A stretch of 64,000 bases of DNA. Origin: Rhynchopus euleeides. Lineage: Eukaryota; Euglenozoa; Diplonemea; Diplonemida; Diplonemidae. Positions 11,288-22,012 of the stretch are shown piece after piece (position 1 is the first letter of the stretch; each line of letters begins with the position of its first letter). Below the pieces are notes generated by a model. The model saw only the letters and a list, made by a program, of their open reading frames with translations. It was not told the origin of the DNA and searched no databases. Made by a program: the position numbers and the translations under genes. The stretch spans positions 868,569 to 932,568 of the forward strand of contig OY723249.1 of NCBI GenBank assembly GCA_963210315.1, given 5' to 3'.

Positions 11288-11854
11288 CTACTGTGCTGCA
11301 AATGAGGGTGCCGAGGCCATCCAGGATTGGAGTGCCGCGAGCTTCTCCTTCAGTGCGGCATTCTCTTGCACGAGGGCGTGGTTTGTGGAGGTGGTGCTGC
11401 TCCGCCTCTCCTTGACTGGGGGGGACCCGCCTGCAGCAGAGTTTGTACTCAGCCCCGCTAGTGCAGACCGCCGACCCCCGGTGGATCCCACGCTGGACCG
11501 GGAGGACTCCCGCAGCTGTGCCGAGAGCGACTTGACAACAGCCTCCTTCTCACCGAGGCTGGCCTCCAGCTCCGCCACGCGCTGCAGCGCCAGCTGTTTC
11601 TGCTCCTTCGTGTGGTAGTACAGCTTCCGCAGGTCAATGAACCTGCTCTCCAGCTCCTCCCTGTAATACCGCTCAGCCGACACGACATGCTCCGGTGCCT
11701 CTTCCGCCTTCTGCTCCGACCCCCCACGCCGCCGTATGGTCTGGCTGCCATCCAGCGGGAGCAGGTCGCCGCCCGCAAGCGTGTCACCCAGGTCGATGTC
11801 CTTCATCTCCGTCAGATAGTTCAGCTCCGCGTCTGCATGGCGAATGCCCTCCAT
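11288..11854 (-). CDS. Coiled-coil protein, 188 aa
   Basis: The central region (about residues 55-112, from SAERYYREELESRF through ELEASLGEKEAVVKSLSAQL) and the C-terminal part (ALVQENAALKEKLAALQSW) carry heptad-like hydrophobic spacing typical of coiled coils. They are separated by a Ser/Gly/Arg-rich linker. No catalytic motif is present. Its role is probably structural or as an adaptor; no function can be named. The ATG directly follows a pyrimidine-rich stretch ending in AAG, a possible splice acceptor. Confidence 0.7.
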   Translation of the reverse strand: MEGIRHADAELNYLTEMKDIDLGDTLAGGDLLPLDGSQTIRRRGGSEQKAEEAPEHVVSAERYYREELESRFIDLRKLYYHTKEQKQLALQRVAELEASLGEKEAVVKSLSAQLRESSRSSVGSTGGRRSALAGLSTNSAAGGSPPVKERRSSTTSTNHALVQENAALKEKLAALQSWMASAPSFAAQ

Positions 11855-12413
11855 CTTGCGCAGAGAGGGGGTGGGTCAAGCGGGTGTGGCGCTGCTCAAC
11901 GCCCTGATGATGGCAGGCAGCGCTTGGGGGGGTGCAGGGGTATCGGGTGTGTGTGTGTGTAATGCTGTAATGTGTTGCCTGTTGGGGGTGATGGAGTTCC
12001 AGCAGAGCTGACCCCTTAACTTGTTCTGCAGATCGTATCCGAGATCTAGTGCCAAGGGGGGGGAGGGGCGAGTGGGCAGGCTCTACGAAGGTGTGGACCT
12101 GTGTTGCAACGGCTGGGGGGCCTTGGATATGTTGCATCGCCGATGATGCTGGGCATTGTTCCTGGGGCTCAACCTGCACATCTCCTCCACCGGAAGTCGA
12201 CACCAGCACAGAAAGCCCCCCCCCCCCCCCAACACTCAAAAAAGTATCACAGCATCCCCCACCCCCCACCCCCCGCGGCACGCAAACCACGAAAGCCTGG
12301 CAAGACCCCGTGCTGCGGCATTCCTGCTTTATACATCCAACCCTTCTCTGCTCTCCACCACGCTACTGGCAGCACTACACAGCAATGCCACGCACCCACG
12401 CCCCTTAAAGGGC
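11855..12413. other. Short intergenic spacer
   Basis: The spacer between the coiled-coil start and the ankyrin-gene stop contains a (GT)n tract near 11948-11960 and C runs near 12217-12229. No gene is seen. Confidence 0.5.
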
Positions 12414-14522
12414 TCAGGCGCCGATGCCCTGTTTCCGTGTTGCCCATGAGCTGACAAGGAGCCTGGCCACCTCCACACGGCACGACTCCGAGGCAAGGGT
12501 CAAGGGGATGCGGTCATGCCTGTCTGCCTCTGTGATGCTCGCCCCGGCACCCACGAGGAGCCGTGCGCTCTCAACACTGCCTGACGCGGCTGCTGTGTGC
12601 AGGGGGGCCCAGCCGTCTGAATCCTTCGCAGTGATGTCTGCGCCGCGGCTCAGCAGCAGCTTGGTGGTGGCGGTGTGGTTGCTGAGGCAGGCGCAGTGCA
12701 GGGGTGTGCGGTACCCCGTGTCGATCGCATTCGCATTGGCCCCTGCATCCAACAGCATCCCCGCCGACAGGAAGCTGCCACACGCAGACGCGTGGTGCAG
12801 GGGGGTCATGCAGGTGTGGTCCCTCACACCCACCGCTGCCTTATGCTTCAGCAGCACCGCGACAATCTTGTGCAGCCCGCGCGCCGCAGCCTCATGCAGA
12901 GGGGTTCTCCCACGGTGCTCGTCCTGGCAGGTCACCGTTGCGCCGCTCTGCAGCAGGAGGGTGACGGAGTCGACGCACCCCGTCTCCACTGCGATGTGCA
13001 GGGGGGTCAGGTCGTTCTGGTCCCGCTCGTGCACGCTGGCGCCCCCTGCGACGAGGCTCTGCATGATGTCGTGTGCGCCGCAGAATACAGCCTGGTGCAG
13101 CAGGGTCCCGTGCTTCTGGCTGTTGCGCTGCACCGAGGCCTGGCATTCGATCAGCAGCTTCACCACATCGGAGTGGCCGTACTCCATGGCGACCTGAAGT
13201 GGGGTGTTTCCCTCAGAGTCCTCCAGCTCGATTTCTGTCTTCTTCGCGTCGTCAGCAGGGGCGGCGTCCTTTTTGCCTTTTGGGGGCGGCTTCTTCGCGA
13301 CAGGCTCGTCGCCTTTGTCTGCGTTGTGATCCAGGACGTGTTTCGCACACTCAGCTGAGCCGTATGCCGCTGCCAGATGGAGCGCCACACAGCCCCTGCC
13401 GTTCTGCAGGTTCTGGTTGGTGCCGGGGAGGGACAGGAGATAGGCGACATTCTGCGGCTGGTCCATCTGGCATGCCGTGTGGAGCGGCGTGTCTCCGGCG
13501 GCATTCACAGCATTCGGCACAACCTCGCCGTTCTTCTTCTCGTCGCCTGTCATGATGCGCTGCAGGATGCTCTTCGAGGGCAGCTGCGCTGCGATGTGTG
13601 CTGCAGTGTTGTCAAACATATCAGTCGCGACGGACGTCGCACTGTTGTCCAGCAGCACACCCACGAGGGCCTCGTCGCCCTGCAGGATAGCGTGGTGCAG
13701 CAGCGGCGTGCCGTCTGCATCAGGCTCGTTGATATTCGCACCCTTCTGGATGAGCTGCCCGATGGACTCAGGCCCCCACCCTTCAGCGAGCACCGTCGAC
13801 AGGACGGTCCGCCCATCCAGCCCTTGCGCGTTCAGCGAACACCCTTTGTCCAGGAGCCACTCCAGGATGACCCACTGCTTATACCGCACCGTGAGGTGCA
13901 CCAGGGTGCTGCCTTCGGTATCCCGCTGGAAGGGCGTGACGCCCAGCTCGTTGAGCGTCTCGACCAGCTCCAGGTTCCCCTTGCAGCAGGCGTACTGCAT
14001 GTGGTTCACCTGCAGCCCGGGGGGTGCACCCTCTATGGTGAAGCAGCGTTCGTTGAAGTCGTGCACTGCACCTGCCTTCAGCAGGATCTTCGCGAGATCC
14101 ACCTTGTTCAGGTGGATCGCACCCTGCAGGGCGGATTCTCCGGCGGTGTTGCGTTTGTTCACATCGAGGGTGAACCGGAAGGCGCCTGCAGCGTTGAGGT
14201 CGCACAGCTTCTGCAGCACCGCAGCCTTGTCCTGGGATACGCAGAGGTGCAGCGCGGTGGTGCCCTGCTCCATCGCTGTGTTGGGGTTGGCGCCCTTCGA
14301 GGCTGTCCACTCCAGCGCCTCGAGGTTGCCCGCCTCGACGCAGAGATGGAGCACGGTGCGCAGCTTGAGCTCCTCCCCCTCCCCCGTCTTGGTGATGTAC
14401 TCGATCTTCGCAACGCGCGCGAGGAGATCATCTGCCTCAGGGAAGGACTTCTTCAATACCAGCTCCGCCAGCTGCTGCGCAGCCACTGCCGGATCGATAT
14501 CAGGCTTCCTACGTCCAGGCAT
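12414..14522 (-). CDS. Ankyrin-repeat protein, 702 aa
   Basis: This single uninterrupted exon starts at an ATG (MPGRRKPDIDPAVAAQQLAE) and is almost entirely ankyrin repeats. Repeated G-x-TPLH-x-A blocks include TALHLCVSQ, TPLLHHAILQGDEALV, DTPLHTACQ, LTPLHIAVETGCVDSVTLLL, RTPLHEAAARGLHKIVAVLL, MTPLHHASACG, YRTPLHCACLSNHTATTKLL and WAPLHTAAASGSVESARLLV. Roughly 15 repeats fill about residues 55-690. A Lys/Pro/Ala-rich insert (KKPPPKGKKDAAPADDAKKT) interrupts the array near residue 410. No membrane segment, kinase, FYVE or ubiquitin-ligase domain is visible, so it is most likely a protein-interaction scaffold. Its 5' flank is cut by a transposable element only about 210 bp upstream of the ATG. 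Confidence 0.9.
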   Translation of the reverse strand: MPGRRKPDIDPAVAAQQLAELVLKKSFPEADDLLARVAKIEYITKTGEGEELKLRTVLHLCVEAGNLEALEWTASKGANPNTAMEQGTTALHLCVSQDKAAVLQKLCDLNAAGAFRFTLDVNKRNTAGESALQGAIHLNKVDLAKILLKAGAVHDFNERCFTIEGAPPGLQVNHMQYACCKGNLELVETLNELGVTPFQRDTEGSTLVHLTVRYKQWVILEWLLDKGCSLNAQGLDGRTVLSTVLAEGWGPESIGQLIQKGANINEPDADGTPLLHHAILQGDEALVGVLLDNSATSVATDMFDNTAAHIAAQLPSKSILQRIMTGDEKKNGEVVPNAVNAAGDTPLHTACQMDQPQNVAYLLSLPGTNQNLQNGRGCVALHLAAAYGSAECAKHVLDHNADKGDEPVAKKPPPKGKKDAAPADDAKKTEIELEDSEGNTPLQVAMEYGHSDVVKLLIECQASVQRNSQKHGTLLHQAVFCGAHDIMQSLVAGGASVHERDQNDLTPLHIAVETGCVDSVTLLLQSGATVTCQDEHRGRTPLHEAAARGLHKIVAVLLKHKAAVGVRDHTCMTPLHHASACGSFLSAGMLLDAGANANAIDTGYRTPLHCACLSNHTATTKLLLSRGADITAKDSDGWAPLHTAAASGSVESARLLVGAGASITEADRHDRIPLTLASESCRVEVARLLVSSWATRKQGIGA

Positions 14523-14750
14523 GTTTGCTGTTCTGCCTGTGCGTAAAACACGTGTAAGTTGAACCGGGTTGGCCCTGGTAATGAAAAGTGGTGGCAGTGT
14601 GATGGCGGCGATATAGGAAACAGGGAAAGGCAGTCAGAGATGAACAGCACAGCTAATCCGACGCCAGTGTGTGAGGTGCAGAGAAGAGGGGGGGGGGGCA
14701 GCGGGGTTGGGGCATGCCATGACTTCGTTCACGGTGGGCTAATGAAAAAG

Positions 14751-15158
14751 TGATCACTATTTTGTGCACTATAAATTGCCACTATATAGTGACAACTTAC
14801 TGAACACATAGTACTATATGGAAATGGGATAGTGACTAATGTTTCCGACTCACTCGACACATACTGGACACAATCTAAATTATAGTAGACACATAGTGAC
14901 AAATAGTGGACATGTCAACTATTATAGTCGACATGTAAGTAAAATAGTCGCATGTCCACTATAATAGTGACTATAATAGTGGACATGCGACTATTATAGT
15001 CACTATAATAGTCGACATGTCACTAAAATAGTGACTATTATAGTGGACATGCGACTATAATAGTCACTATTATAGTCGACATGTCGACTATTCTAGTCGA
15101 CATGCGACTATAATAGTCGCACGTGCCACTATGAGACCACTATAATAGTCGACATGTA
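14751..15158. repeat. Left palindrome cluster of the composite element
   Basis: This is a dense array of short palindromes: GTCGACATGTCGAC-type cores alternate with ACTATAATAGT and CACTATTATAGTG units in irregular order. The same units recur at 17405-17848 and 22411-22560. Their position just inside the terminal repeats suggests transposase-binding sites. Confidence 0.8.
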
Positions 15159-15226
15159 TAGGGGGACCCTTTTCGATTTTTTTTTCGGATGGGTCCATTT
15201 TGCACGTTTGAGCCCAATTTCGAAGG
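15159..15226 (+). repeat. 70-bp module shared with the telomere-like element
   Basis: It starts TAGGGGGACCCTTTTCGA, runs through a T tract and ends GCCCAATTTCGAAGG. An inverted copy about 80 percent alike by eye lies at 30189-30258 in the fold-back telomere-like element. In both places the module abuts the inner end of a simple-repeat array. Confidence 0.7.
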
Positions 15227-16566
15227 AATTTTTGAGTTTTGAGCCTGTTTTGAGGCCTAAAACGCGCTAAAACGGCCCCGCGAGTTTGGCGTTTTGGCCT
15301 TGGTGAAAATTCACCTCAAAAAAAATCTGGCCCCAAAATCTGGTCCTTGTGGTCTGGAACCTTTCATTTTCGAAGGAAATCGTCGAAAAACTGAGACCTT
15401 CGATCCTGGCATCACACAGACGGCCCCAAAAAATGAAGCACACGAAGTTTGGGTCATTTCGTGGGCGAAGTACAGACGTGTGTCGAAATTGACATGTTGT
15501 TACCAGTATGTCAAAAGAGTGAATACAAAGAGCAATGTTCTTGACATTGCTCAGAACCATGGCTGATTCTTCAGCTATTTAAAATAACCCCGACCCCGAC
15601 CCTGCCCGGCCCCGGCCCTTCCCTGTGCAAGCTCGTGCCCCCACCCATCGCATTGCTCCCTTGTTGCCTTGCTTTGCGCTGCTTTTCTTTTTCAGAATTT
15701 TCAGATTTTTAAATTTCAAGACGGAGTGCTTTTTTGCCGAAAGTTTAGGTGACCCGATGATGGGGATGCAGCACCCCGAGGGTCTTACCTACCGGGCGGT
15801 TGGGGGGCGGTGGGGCAGGGCAACTTTGGGTGCAGATTTACGTACACAAAGCGGCGTGAGACTGTGCATGTCAGCGGCCTTGCGTGGTGGCCCCCCTAGG
15901 TGACTATGTTCGGATGTCTGGGAATGGAATGAAAACCCCCATATGGCTGCCTGCGCCCTTGTGGAATTAGAGGTGGTCGGGAATCGGTCGGAAACCAGTA
16001 CTCCTGCTGGCGCTCGTCGTGTGTGTGGAGCATCTGTAGACGCCCGGCAACTCAGTCATCTTGCCCCCGCGCAAGCTCTGCCTGACCGTGGAAGAGGATG
16101 ACACACGGTCTGAATCTGGACTCTCTCTCGTGGTGGCACCGAATAACTGTGACTCTAGGTGACTCCACATAAACATACTCCCACTGGTCTGTGGCAAAGG
16201 GAGAATGACTATATGCCTTGAGAGAGAGACCTCCGGCCTGAAAGGACAAGCATGAAAAGCCGGAATAGATCAGATAGAGTACAGACTCAGGTGCACGAAC
16301 CGATCCTTCGGCAGCTACCTGCTTGGTTTGCTGGTGTATGGTTGAGCGCTGCTTGTGTACGTAAATTTTGCTTATATGAACACTCCGCCTTCACCAAAGG
16401 TGAAGAACTTCCCAAGACAAGCGGTGTGGCACCCCCTGTGGTGTTGCGCCCCTTTGGACATCGGCCCCAGCGGTAACCCGCAGGTTGTTGTTTCTTCAAA
16501 GAAACACGTCGATTCTGTCCCCCACAGCAGGGTTTTCCCTGCTTACCCATGGATGTTTTCTCATTA

Positions 16567-16930
16567 CCTGGGACCCCCCGTGTTTAAGTCCCCCCCCTGG
16601 AGGCGATTTTCGGCCGGGGGGGACTTAAACACGGGGGGGGCGGACCTAAACACAGGGGGGGCTTAAACACGGGGGTGGCACAGTGGAGACCAAGAAGACC
16701 TCTTCCTCTGCTGTCGTAGGGGGGTAATTCCGGTCCGGATGGACTTTTGGCACCCCACTTTTCGACTCAGACAGCACCTGGAGGGCCTAGGGGCCACCTG
16801 ATGACCCTCCAGACCAGCCCACCCCCGTGTTTAGGTCCCCCTGTGTTTAAGTCCCCCCCCTGCCAGACCCCCAGGGGGGGACTTAAACACGGGGGTAAGG
16901 GGGGGGGACTTATACACGGGGGGTCCCAGG
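16567..16930. mobile_element. Miniature inverted-repeat element with TA duplication
   Basis: The left end begins CCTGGGACCCCCCGTGTTTA and the right end is its near-exact inverse (ATACACGGGGGGTCCCAGG). Dinucleotide TA flanks both ends (16565-16566 and 16931-16932). Internally, the GTGTTTAAGTCCCCCC motif is repeated several times in both orientations. At 364 bp with no coding capacity and a TA duplication it fits a Tc1/mariner-type MITE; the superfamily is inferred from the TA only. Confidence 0.72.
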
Positions 16931-17130
16931 TATTATTATAACAGTTGATACAATACACTAGCTCGGCAAATGCCTGGAGCGCCACTGGGAAGGTGTGTGC
17001 CGGGTCTCTGCTGAAGCACTCCGCTACACAGGGGGCTTCCGGTTCCTGTCCATGCAGAGGTTCTCAAGGCAGATAATGCCGAGACTTGTGGTGCGCTCTC
17101 GTTTGTTGATCGAGGGCCAACCCAGTGACG

Positions 17131-17270
17131 AAAAATGTGGAACGGCATGCTGCCCGTTTCTTCATTTTTCACCTTGCGTTGCAAGGGGGTCGCCCTCACG
17201 AGGGAAAAATGTGGAACGGCATGCTGCCCGTTTACTCATTTTTACCTTGGGATCACCTCGTTCACTAGGG
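17131..17270. repeat. Two tandem copies of a 74-bp unit
   Basis: The segment AAAAATGTGGAACGGCATGC plus TGCCCGTTT begins at 17131 and again at 17205. The following bases (TCATTTTT, ACCTTG) also match with small changes. It lies inside the composite element. Confidence 0.7.
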
Positions 17271-17404
17271 AAAAGCGCCAAGGCGTCTCCCAAAGGTGGA
17301 ACCGCTCCACTCATATGGGGCCGTCTCCCAATTCGTGTTGGGCGGCGAGCCTTGAGAGTGCTGAGTATTGCACTTGGCATGAACTTGCAGACTGGTCACA
17401 GACA

Positions 17405-17848
17405 ATGTCGACTATAATAGTGACTATAATAGTCGACATGTCACTAAAATAGTGACTATTATAGTGAACATGTTCACTATATCCTGGACATGTGTGCATG
17501 CGTACACTATAATAGTGGACATGTTCAGTAAATGCTGACATGTTGACTGCGCATCCACTATAATACTGACATGTTAGTTGCGTGTCAGTCAATATAGTCG
17601 CAGTTCCGGCCATATACTGGCCAAAAAAGCGTTTTACTGGACACTTAGTGACATGTCCCGGACGTTTACTCGACACTTAGTGGACTTCGATGTCCACATA
17701 GAACTAAGTGGTCACTGCATACTGAGCACTTACTGACAATATAGTCGACATGTCGACTATAATAGTCACTATTTTAGTCGCATGTCACTAAATATAGTCA
17801 CTATTATAGTCGACATGTCGACTATAATAGTGACTATTATAGTCACAT
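17405..17848. repeat. Internal palindrome cluster of the composite element
   Basis: It has the same GTCGACATGTCGAC and ACTATAATAGT units as the terminal clusters. It is followed at 17848 by CATGGGGGTATGGAAA, which recurs inverted at about 22396-22412 beside the right-hand cluster. This suggests that 17405-22560 is itself a bounded sub-element. Confidence 0.75.
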
Positions 17849-19214
17849 GGGGGTATGGAAAAGTCGGTGAAAAAAAATGAGAAAAAATGAGAAAAAATCG
17901 GCCGAAATTTGCTGTTTTTCGCTTAAAAAAGAGTGTGGGGAGTTGGGTCCAGTTTAGCAAAGTGAGCTTATTTTTCGAAAATTGAAAAATTGGGGACACC
18001 AAAAGTCCCCAAACAAGTCTTCGACTTGGCGCGCAGAGTGATTTTTTTTTGGTGAAAAAATGCCCCAAAAATTGTCGGGTCAAAAATTGCTGTTGAAGAC
18101 GGTGCAAGATCTCTGCAGGCTGGGTGGGCGCTACGCTGACGGACAACGACAAGCCGGAGGCTGCGACTGTGAAGAATCCAAAGAACGGCCCGGGTCCTCC
18201 TCGAGATGGCGGTGCTGGCCCCTGTTCCCACCGGTGTGACACGGGGCATTCCGGGACGCGATAGCGCTGCTGCACGGATGCCAACGAGGAGGGCCACTCC
18301 GAACCCTGAACACCCCGCCAGACCTGCTTGTTACATCACAAACAGCAGACCCAGAGTGGAGTGCCTCGCCCCGGTAAACTCAAACCCTGCCAGATTGACG
18401 AGGCCACCACCTCCTGGCACTGCCTGCACGTGCACGACAGGAACGGGTGACCTGCAGGTCGTCGTGAGCAGGACCATGGCAAACCACTCGAACCTGTGTG
18501 GGGTACGGCTGCTACCGCAACTCGTCATGTGCGGTGTGCAGCGGGTGCGGGTGCGCCACGACCGGGTGGTGCGTACTCCTCCAGGAGAAGTGGGCGAGCT
18601 CATTCCCGCAAACGCCTGAGTCGGGGATGAACTACCTCCTTCAAAAAGCATCGGAGCACATTGGTGGTCGTGGCGTCAGGGAAACCGACCGTCCTGATGA
18701 GAATACGGTAAGTGATGAGAGGATGTCGGCGCCGTTTGCCCACGTCGTCAACTGTGGGGAGAGTCTGTCGGAGGCGAGGCGGGGAGGGCCGCAACACAAC
18801 ACGGGAACCGGGTCGCAATTGAAAAAGGGGGACCGGTTCGCGTGTGGAGGGGGGGTGCGGGGGGGAGGCCCGGCAGGCCAAAGGACCGATGCGCCACAAA
18901 CCCGCGACCGACGCACCAGACATGTGTGGGAAGGGGGGGTGCGGGGGGGAACAGGATCCCAGACAACAGGACAGACCAGCCAGGACCTCAGCTGCACGAG
19001 TCTTTGTCACGTGGGCTTGACATAAGGTAAAAGGCCATTGCTACCAACCTGAGAGCAGATAGTGGCCTGGTCTCGGTGACAGCACACGAAAGACTTGCTC
19101 TCAACGCGGCATGCGGGTCACAGAAGTCAGAGCGCGGAGCCCCCCACATGGGGGGTCCGGGGGGCGAAGCCCCCCGGAAAAAATTTTTTTTCGGCCAAAT
19201 TTTTTTTTTTTCGA

Positions 19215-19380
19215 CATGTCGAAAATCCGGCCACCCTGGGGCAGCAGCCTGGACTGGTGGCCACCCCAACCGAAAAAAATCGAAAAAAAATCCGAAAAAA
19301 ATCCGAAAAATATCGGTGTGGCACCCCAGAGGGCCCGATTTTCGGTTTAGTCGGCCGAAAAAAAAAATTTTTTTTCGGCC
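19215..19380 (+). repeat. Direct repeat copy 1 (166 bp)
   Basis: The block from ATGTCGAAAATCCGGCCACC to a TCGGCCGAAAA-poly(A)-poly(T)-CGGCC end is repeated almost base for base at 22013-22178 in the same orientation, about 2.8 kb away. Confidence 0.85.
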
Positions 19381-19630
19381 CTTGTCATCAGGACCAGGGT
19401 ATAAGATAGACTTTTTTTCTGGCGCCGTTTTCCGGTTTTTCTGGTTTTGAAAATTTTTCGCGCGCGCCTTCGGCGCGCGCGACCCGCGCAAACCCTCCCA
19501 GAATCTGAGAGGGCCCGGTGCCTGCGCGCGTCCTGTCGTACTGAGGCTGCTTGGTGGGGCAGGCGCAGCAGCTGCTTTGAAAGTTTGGACTCTCGGCCAA
19601 AAAACCGGTCTGGTGTAATTTTTTTACGCA

Positions 19631-19691
19631 GGGGGGTCTGGGGGGCGGAGCCCCCCAGCCGCCGGAGGCCACGGTAGTGAACATCTGTTCC
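19631..19691 (+). repeat. GC-rich dispersed module, copy 1
   Basis: The module reads GGGGGGTCTGGGGGGCGGAG, then CCCCCCAGCCGCCGGAGGCC, then ACGGTAGTGA and ATCTGTTC. Two more near-identical copies lie at 23376-23435 and 23551-23610. The first 40 bases can form a strong hairpin. Confidence 0.85.
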
Positions 19692-20096
19692 CTACAGTCT
19701 GGATTCGCTTGTAAGTAGGAAGGCTTCGCTGATCGCAGCCCGGCCAGCAGGAGATCACTGGTCCTTGAGGGTTCAACCTTCAGGGTGGAGGAGGACGGGG
19801 GAGCGACCACTCGTGACAGGTGTGCGTTGTGGGTGGAGTGGGTGCACGACAGAATGGCCAAAGGGTCCACGAGATCTCTGCACACATTCCGTTATCGAGG
19901 AGATGGGCTAGCTGTGACGACAGGCAACAAACAAATCTCATCTGTTAGTTGCCCCCAATAGGCTTGGCGACCTTCAAGACTGCTTGAAATTCGTTCGTGT
20001 TCTCGTCTCAGCCCTCCAGACAAGCAGATCTGTCTCGAGTTGGTGGGCTGTCGCCATGTATTCGATGGCACCGAGTGACGCTGCACAGAGGCAGAC

Positions 20097-20152
20097 GACA
20101 CGGTGAACTCCAGCGGAGGTTACCCTACCTCCGCTGGAGTACACCGTGTGTC
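20097..20152. repeat. Long near-perfect hairpin
   Basis: Arms of 23 nt (ACACGGTGAACTCCAGCGGA then GGT, and its inverse with one mismatch) flank a six-base loop TACCCT at 20121-20126. A decayed half-copy (GGCTGGAGTCCACCATGTGTG) lies at about 20261-20282. It sits near the middle of the hAT-like element. Confidence 0.85.
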
Positions 20153-20575
20153 TCCCATGAATCTCAACCAGCGGGAGTCTTAGCGTAAATTAGCTGGAAA
20201 ATAGACTCCCGTCTTCAGTACAGACTGCAGTCTTAGACCCCTCTTAGACACTCGCTAGGGTGGCTGGAGTCCACCATGTGTGCACCTTCAAAACAGAAGA
20301 GACCTGCATGACGAGGGCATCACCACCCACCGGGCCACCCGCTAGGTCCATTTTTCTTCTCCGCTTCTCTGCCTTCTTTGGACTATTTGAGCTCTGTGCG
20401 GATCACGATGGGGTCACTTTCTATTTTTTTATGGCGTTTTTTCTGACTGTTCTACTGTCCCAAAGTCACAAAAAAACCCGCCAAAAATGAGACCGACCTT
20501 TTTTTTTTCCAGAAAACCGGGAACCGGGAAACCCTGGTTTTGAAAACCGGAAAACCAGACCTATCTTATCCCCTG

Positions 20576-20847
20576 ATCAGGACACCTTCCACACCCAGCA
20601 GGGCACTTTTTTCATCATTTTTTCGACAGATATTGGCCTGAAATGGCCCGCAGGGGCCAACCCTGGAAGAGGGTGTCTTTTCCTGGTTTTCACCAGTTTT
20701 GCCCATCTTCTGCTCATTTTATGGGCCCGAAACCGGTTCCGGTGGGTCCACAGGACTCCTGTGGACCGATTTCTCCTCCTCGGGGTCAAGAATGCATCTC
20801 GGAAGGCGAGAAAACTGCAAAAACTCACCTGTTTCACCCCTCCTGCA
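20576..20847 (+). repeat. Left arm of a 270-bp inverted repeat
   Basis: The arm begins ATCAGGACACCTTCCACACC. It matches the reverse complement of 21625-21893 over its whole length with scattered changes (shared landmarks include GGGTCCACAGGACTCCTGTG and GGCGAGAAAACTGCAAAA). The spacer of about 780 bp carries the Helitron-like fragment. The outer part of this arm is split off by the hAT-like insertion. Confidence 0.85.
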
Positions 20848-21201
20848 GCGAAGGCCCCAGTATTGCAAGTACTAGAACAGGGGGGAGGAAGAAAGGGAAG
20901 AAGGACCCACCCCGACCGGATCAGTTCTGTGGGTCCCTGGATAATCCCACAGGCTCCGCAAAGCGCCCTATCACTTCACAGCTACAACCGCTCTGATGAA
21001 TTTCCTTTTGTTTGTTGCGTTGACGCTTCTACACACAAAACCCTGAACTGATCACACCCTGAGCCTGATGAAGGGTGGGGTTAGTGTATAGAGTACGTTT
21101 GGTTGCAGCTGTGGTGGGGCGCTTTCCGCTCACACGAGTGTGCTTAAAAACTCCCTTCACCCCCTCGCTCCATTTGAATTCGCCCTCACCTTCTGCACAC
21201 A

Positions 21202-21500
21202 ATGTCCGTTGTGTGGCCCTCCGTCACAAGGCTCAACATCCACCTCGAGGGGCAAGAGCGGGTCTTCTTCGATAACGCTGCACATGAGGCTGTTTTGCAT
21301 TTCCCCCCCGGTGCTGAGAAGAATACAATGAAACAATCACCAAAAGGGATGTGTAAGCCGGGTCAGCACGGGCGGTTCACCTTCGATGGGATGACGAGTC
21401 TCAGGTACCCCGAAGTGCCGGAGTTCTTTGCGTTCAACCGCCAGACAAACACGTGGGCTCTGAGACAGGGTGTCGTCTGGGAAATGATGATGGTCACTCT
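21202..21500 (+). pseudogene. Decayed Helitron-type helicase fragment
   Basis: The frame reads PSVTRLNIHLEGQERVFFDN, then an interrupted middle, then YPEVPEFFAFNRQTNTWALR. This matches the pattern of a segment ahead of the helicase motifs in Helitron Rep-helicase proteins (RLxxHLxGQxxVxF, then YxxxPxxFxxxxxxxxW). The helicase motifs themselves are absent and the frame ends within 60 codons, so it is a fragment. It lies between the arms of the inverted repeat. Family recognition is by pattern memory and should be checked. Confidence 0.55.
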
Positions 21501-21624
21501 CTGGAAATTGGCTGTGCAGCAGGGAGGCAGATTGCCACTGGGAAACTGCTAGAGCCGATCCCGGTCTTTCACCTGTTTCTGGAGTTTTATGCTTGTGACC
21601 TGGCCCTGCAGTTCCCCGAGTTCC

Positions 21625-21893
21625 CTGCAGAAACAGGTGAAAAAGGCAAATTTTGCAGTTTTCTCGCCTTCCGTGACTACATTCTTGACCCCGAGTAGGA
21701 GAAATCGGTCCACAGGAGTCCTGTGGACCCACTGGAATCGGTTTCGGGCCCAGAAAATGAGCAGAAAATGGGCAAAACTGGTGAAAACCAGGAAAATGCA
21801 CTGTGTGGCCCTACGGGCCACTTTTGGCCAAAATCTGTCGAAAAATGGTGAAAAACAGGTCCTACTGGGTGTGGAAGGTGTCCTGATGACCAG
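21625..21893 (-). repeat. Right arm of the 270-bp inverted repeat
   Basis: This is the inverse partner of 20576-20847. Its outer end preserves the uninterrupted sequence GTCATCAGGACACC (minus strand), the pre-insertion site of the hAT-like element. Confidence 0.85.
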
Positions 21894-22012
21894 GTCGTGC
21901 CCAGGAGGTGATTTTTTTGGGTTTTGGTACCGAAGGTCAGCTGGAACTCATGCCCAGCCCTGGAAAAAAATCTCGTGAAAATTAGGGGGGGGGGGGCAAA
22001 AAAAATCCACCC

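Larger units (their letters stand above)
19395..20575. mobile_element. hAT-like non-autonomous element, TSD ATCAGGAC
   Basis: The ends are CAGGGTATAAGATAGAC on the left and the inverse of CAGGGGATAAGATAGGT on the right. The exact 8-bp duplication ATCAGGAC lies at 19387-19394 and 20576-20583. CAGGG ends and 8-bp duplications are typical of hAT transposons. An empty copy of the target (GTCATCAGGACACC) survives inverted at about 21875-21890, which confirms the insertion. The element is 1,181 bp, holds a GC hairpin at about 19457-19481 and a long hairpin at 20097-20152, and has no transposase frame. Confidence 0.88.

Noticed and set aside
14751..15158. CRISPR array
   Set aside because: The palindromic units vary in order and spacing, there are no unique spacers of fixed length and no cas genes, and the genome is eukaryotic.
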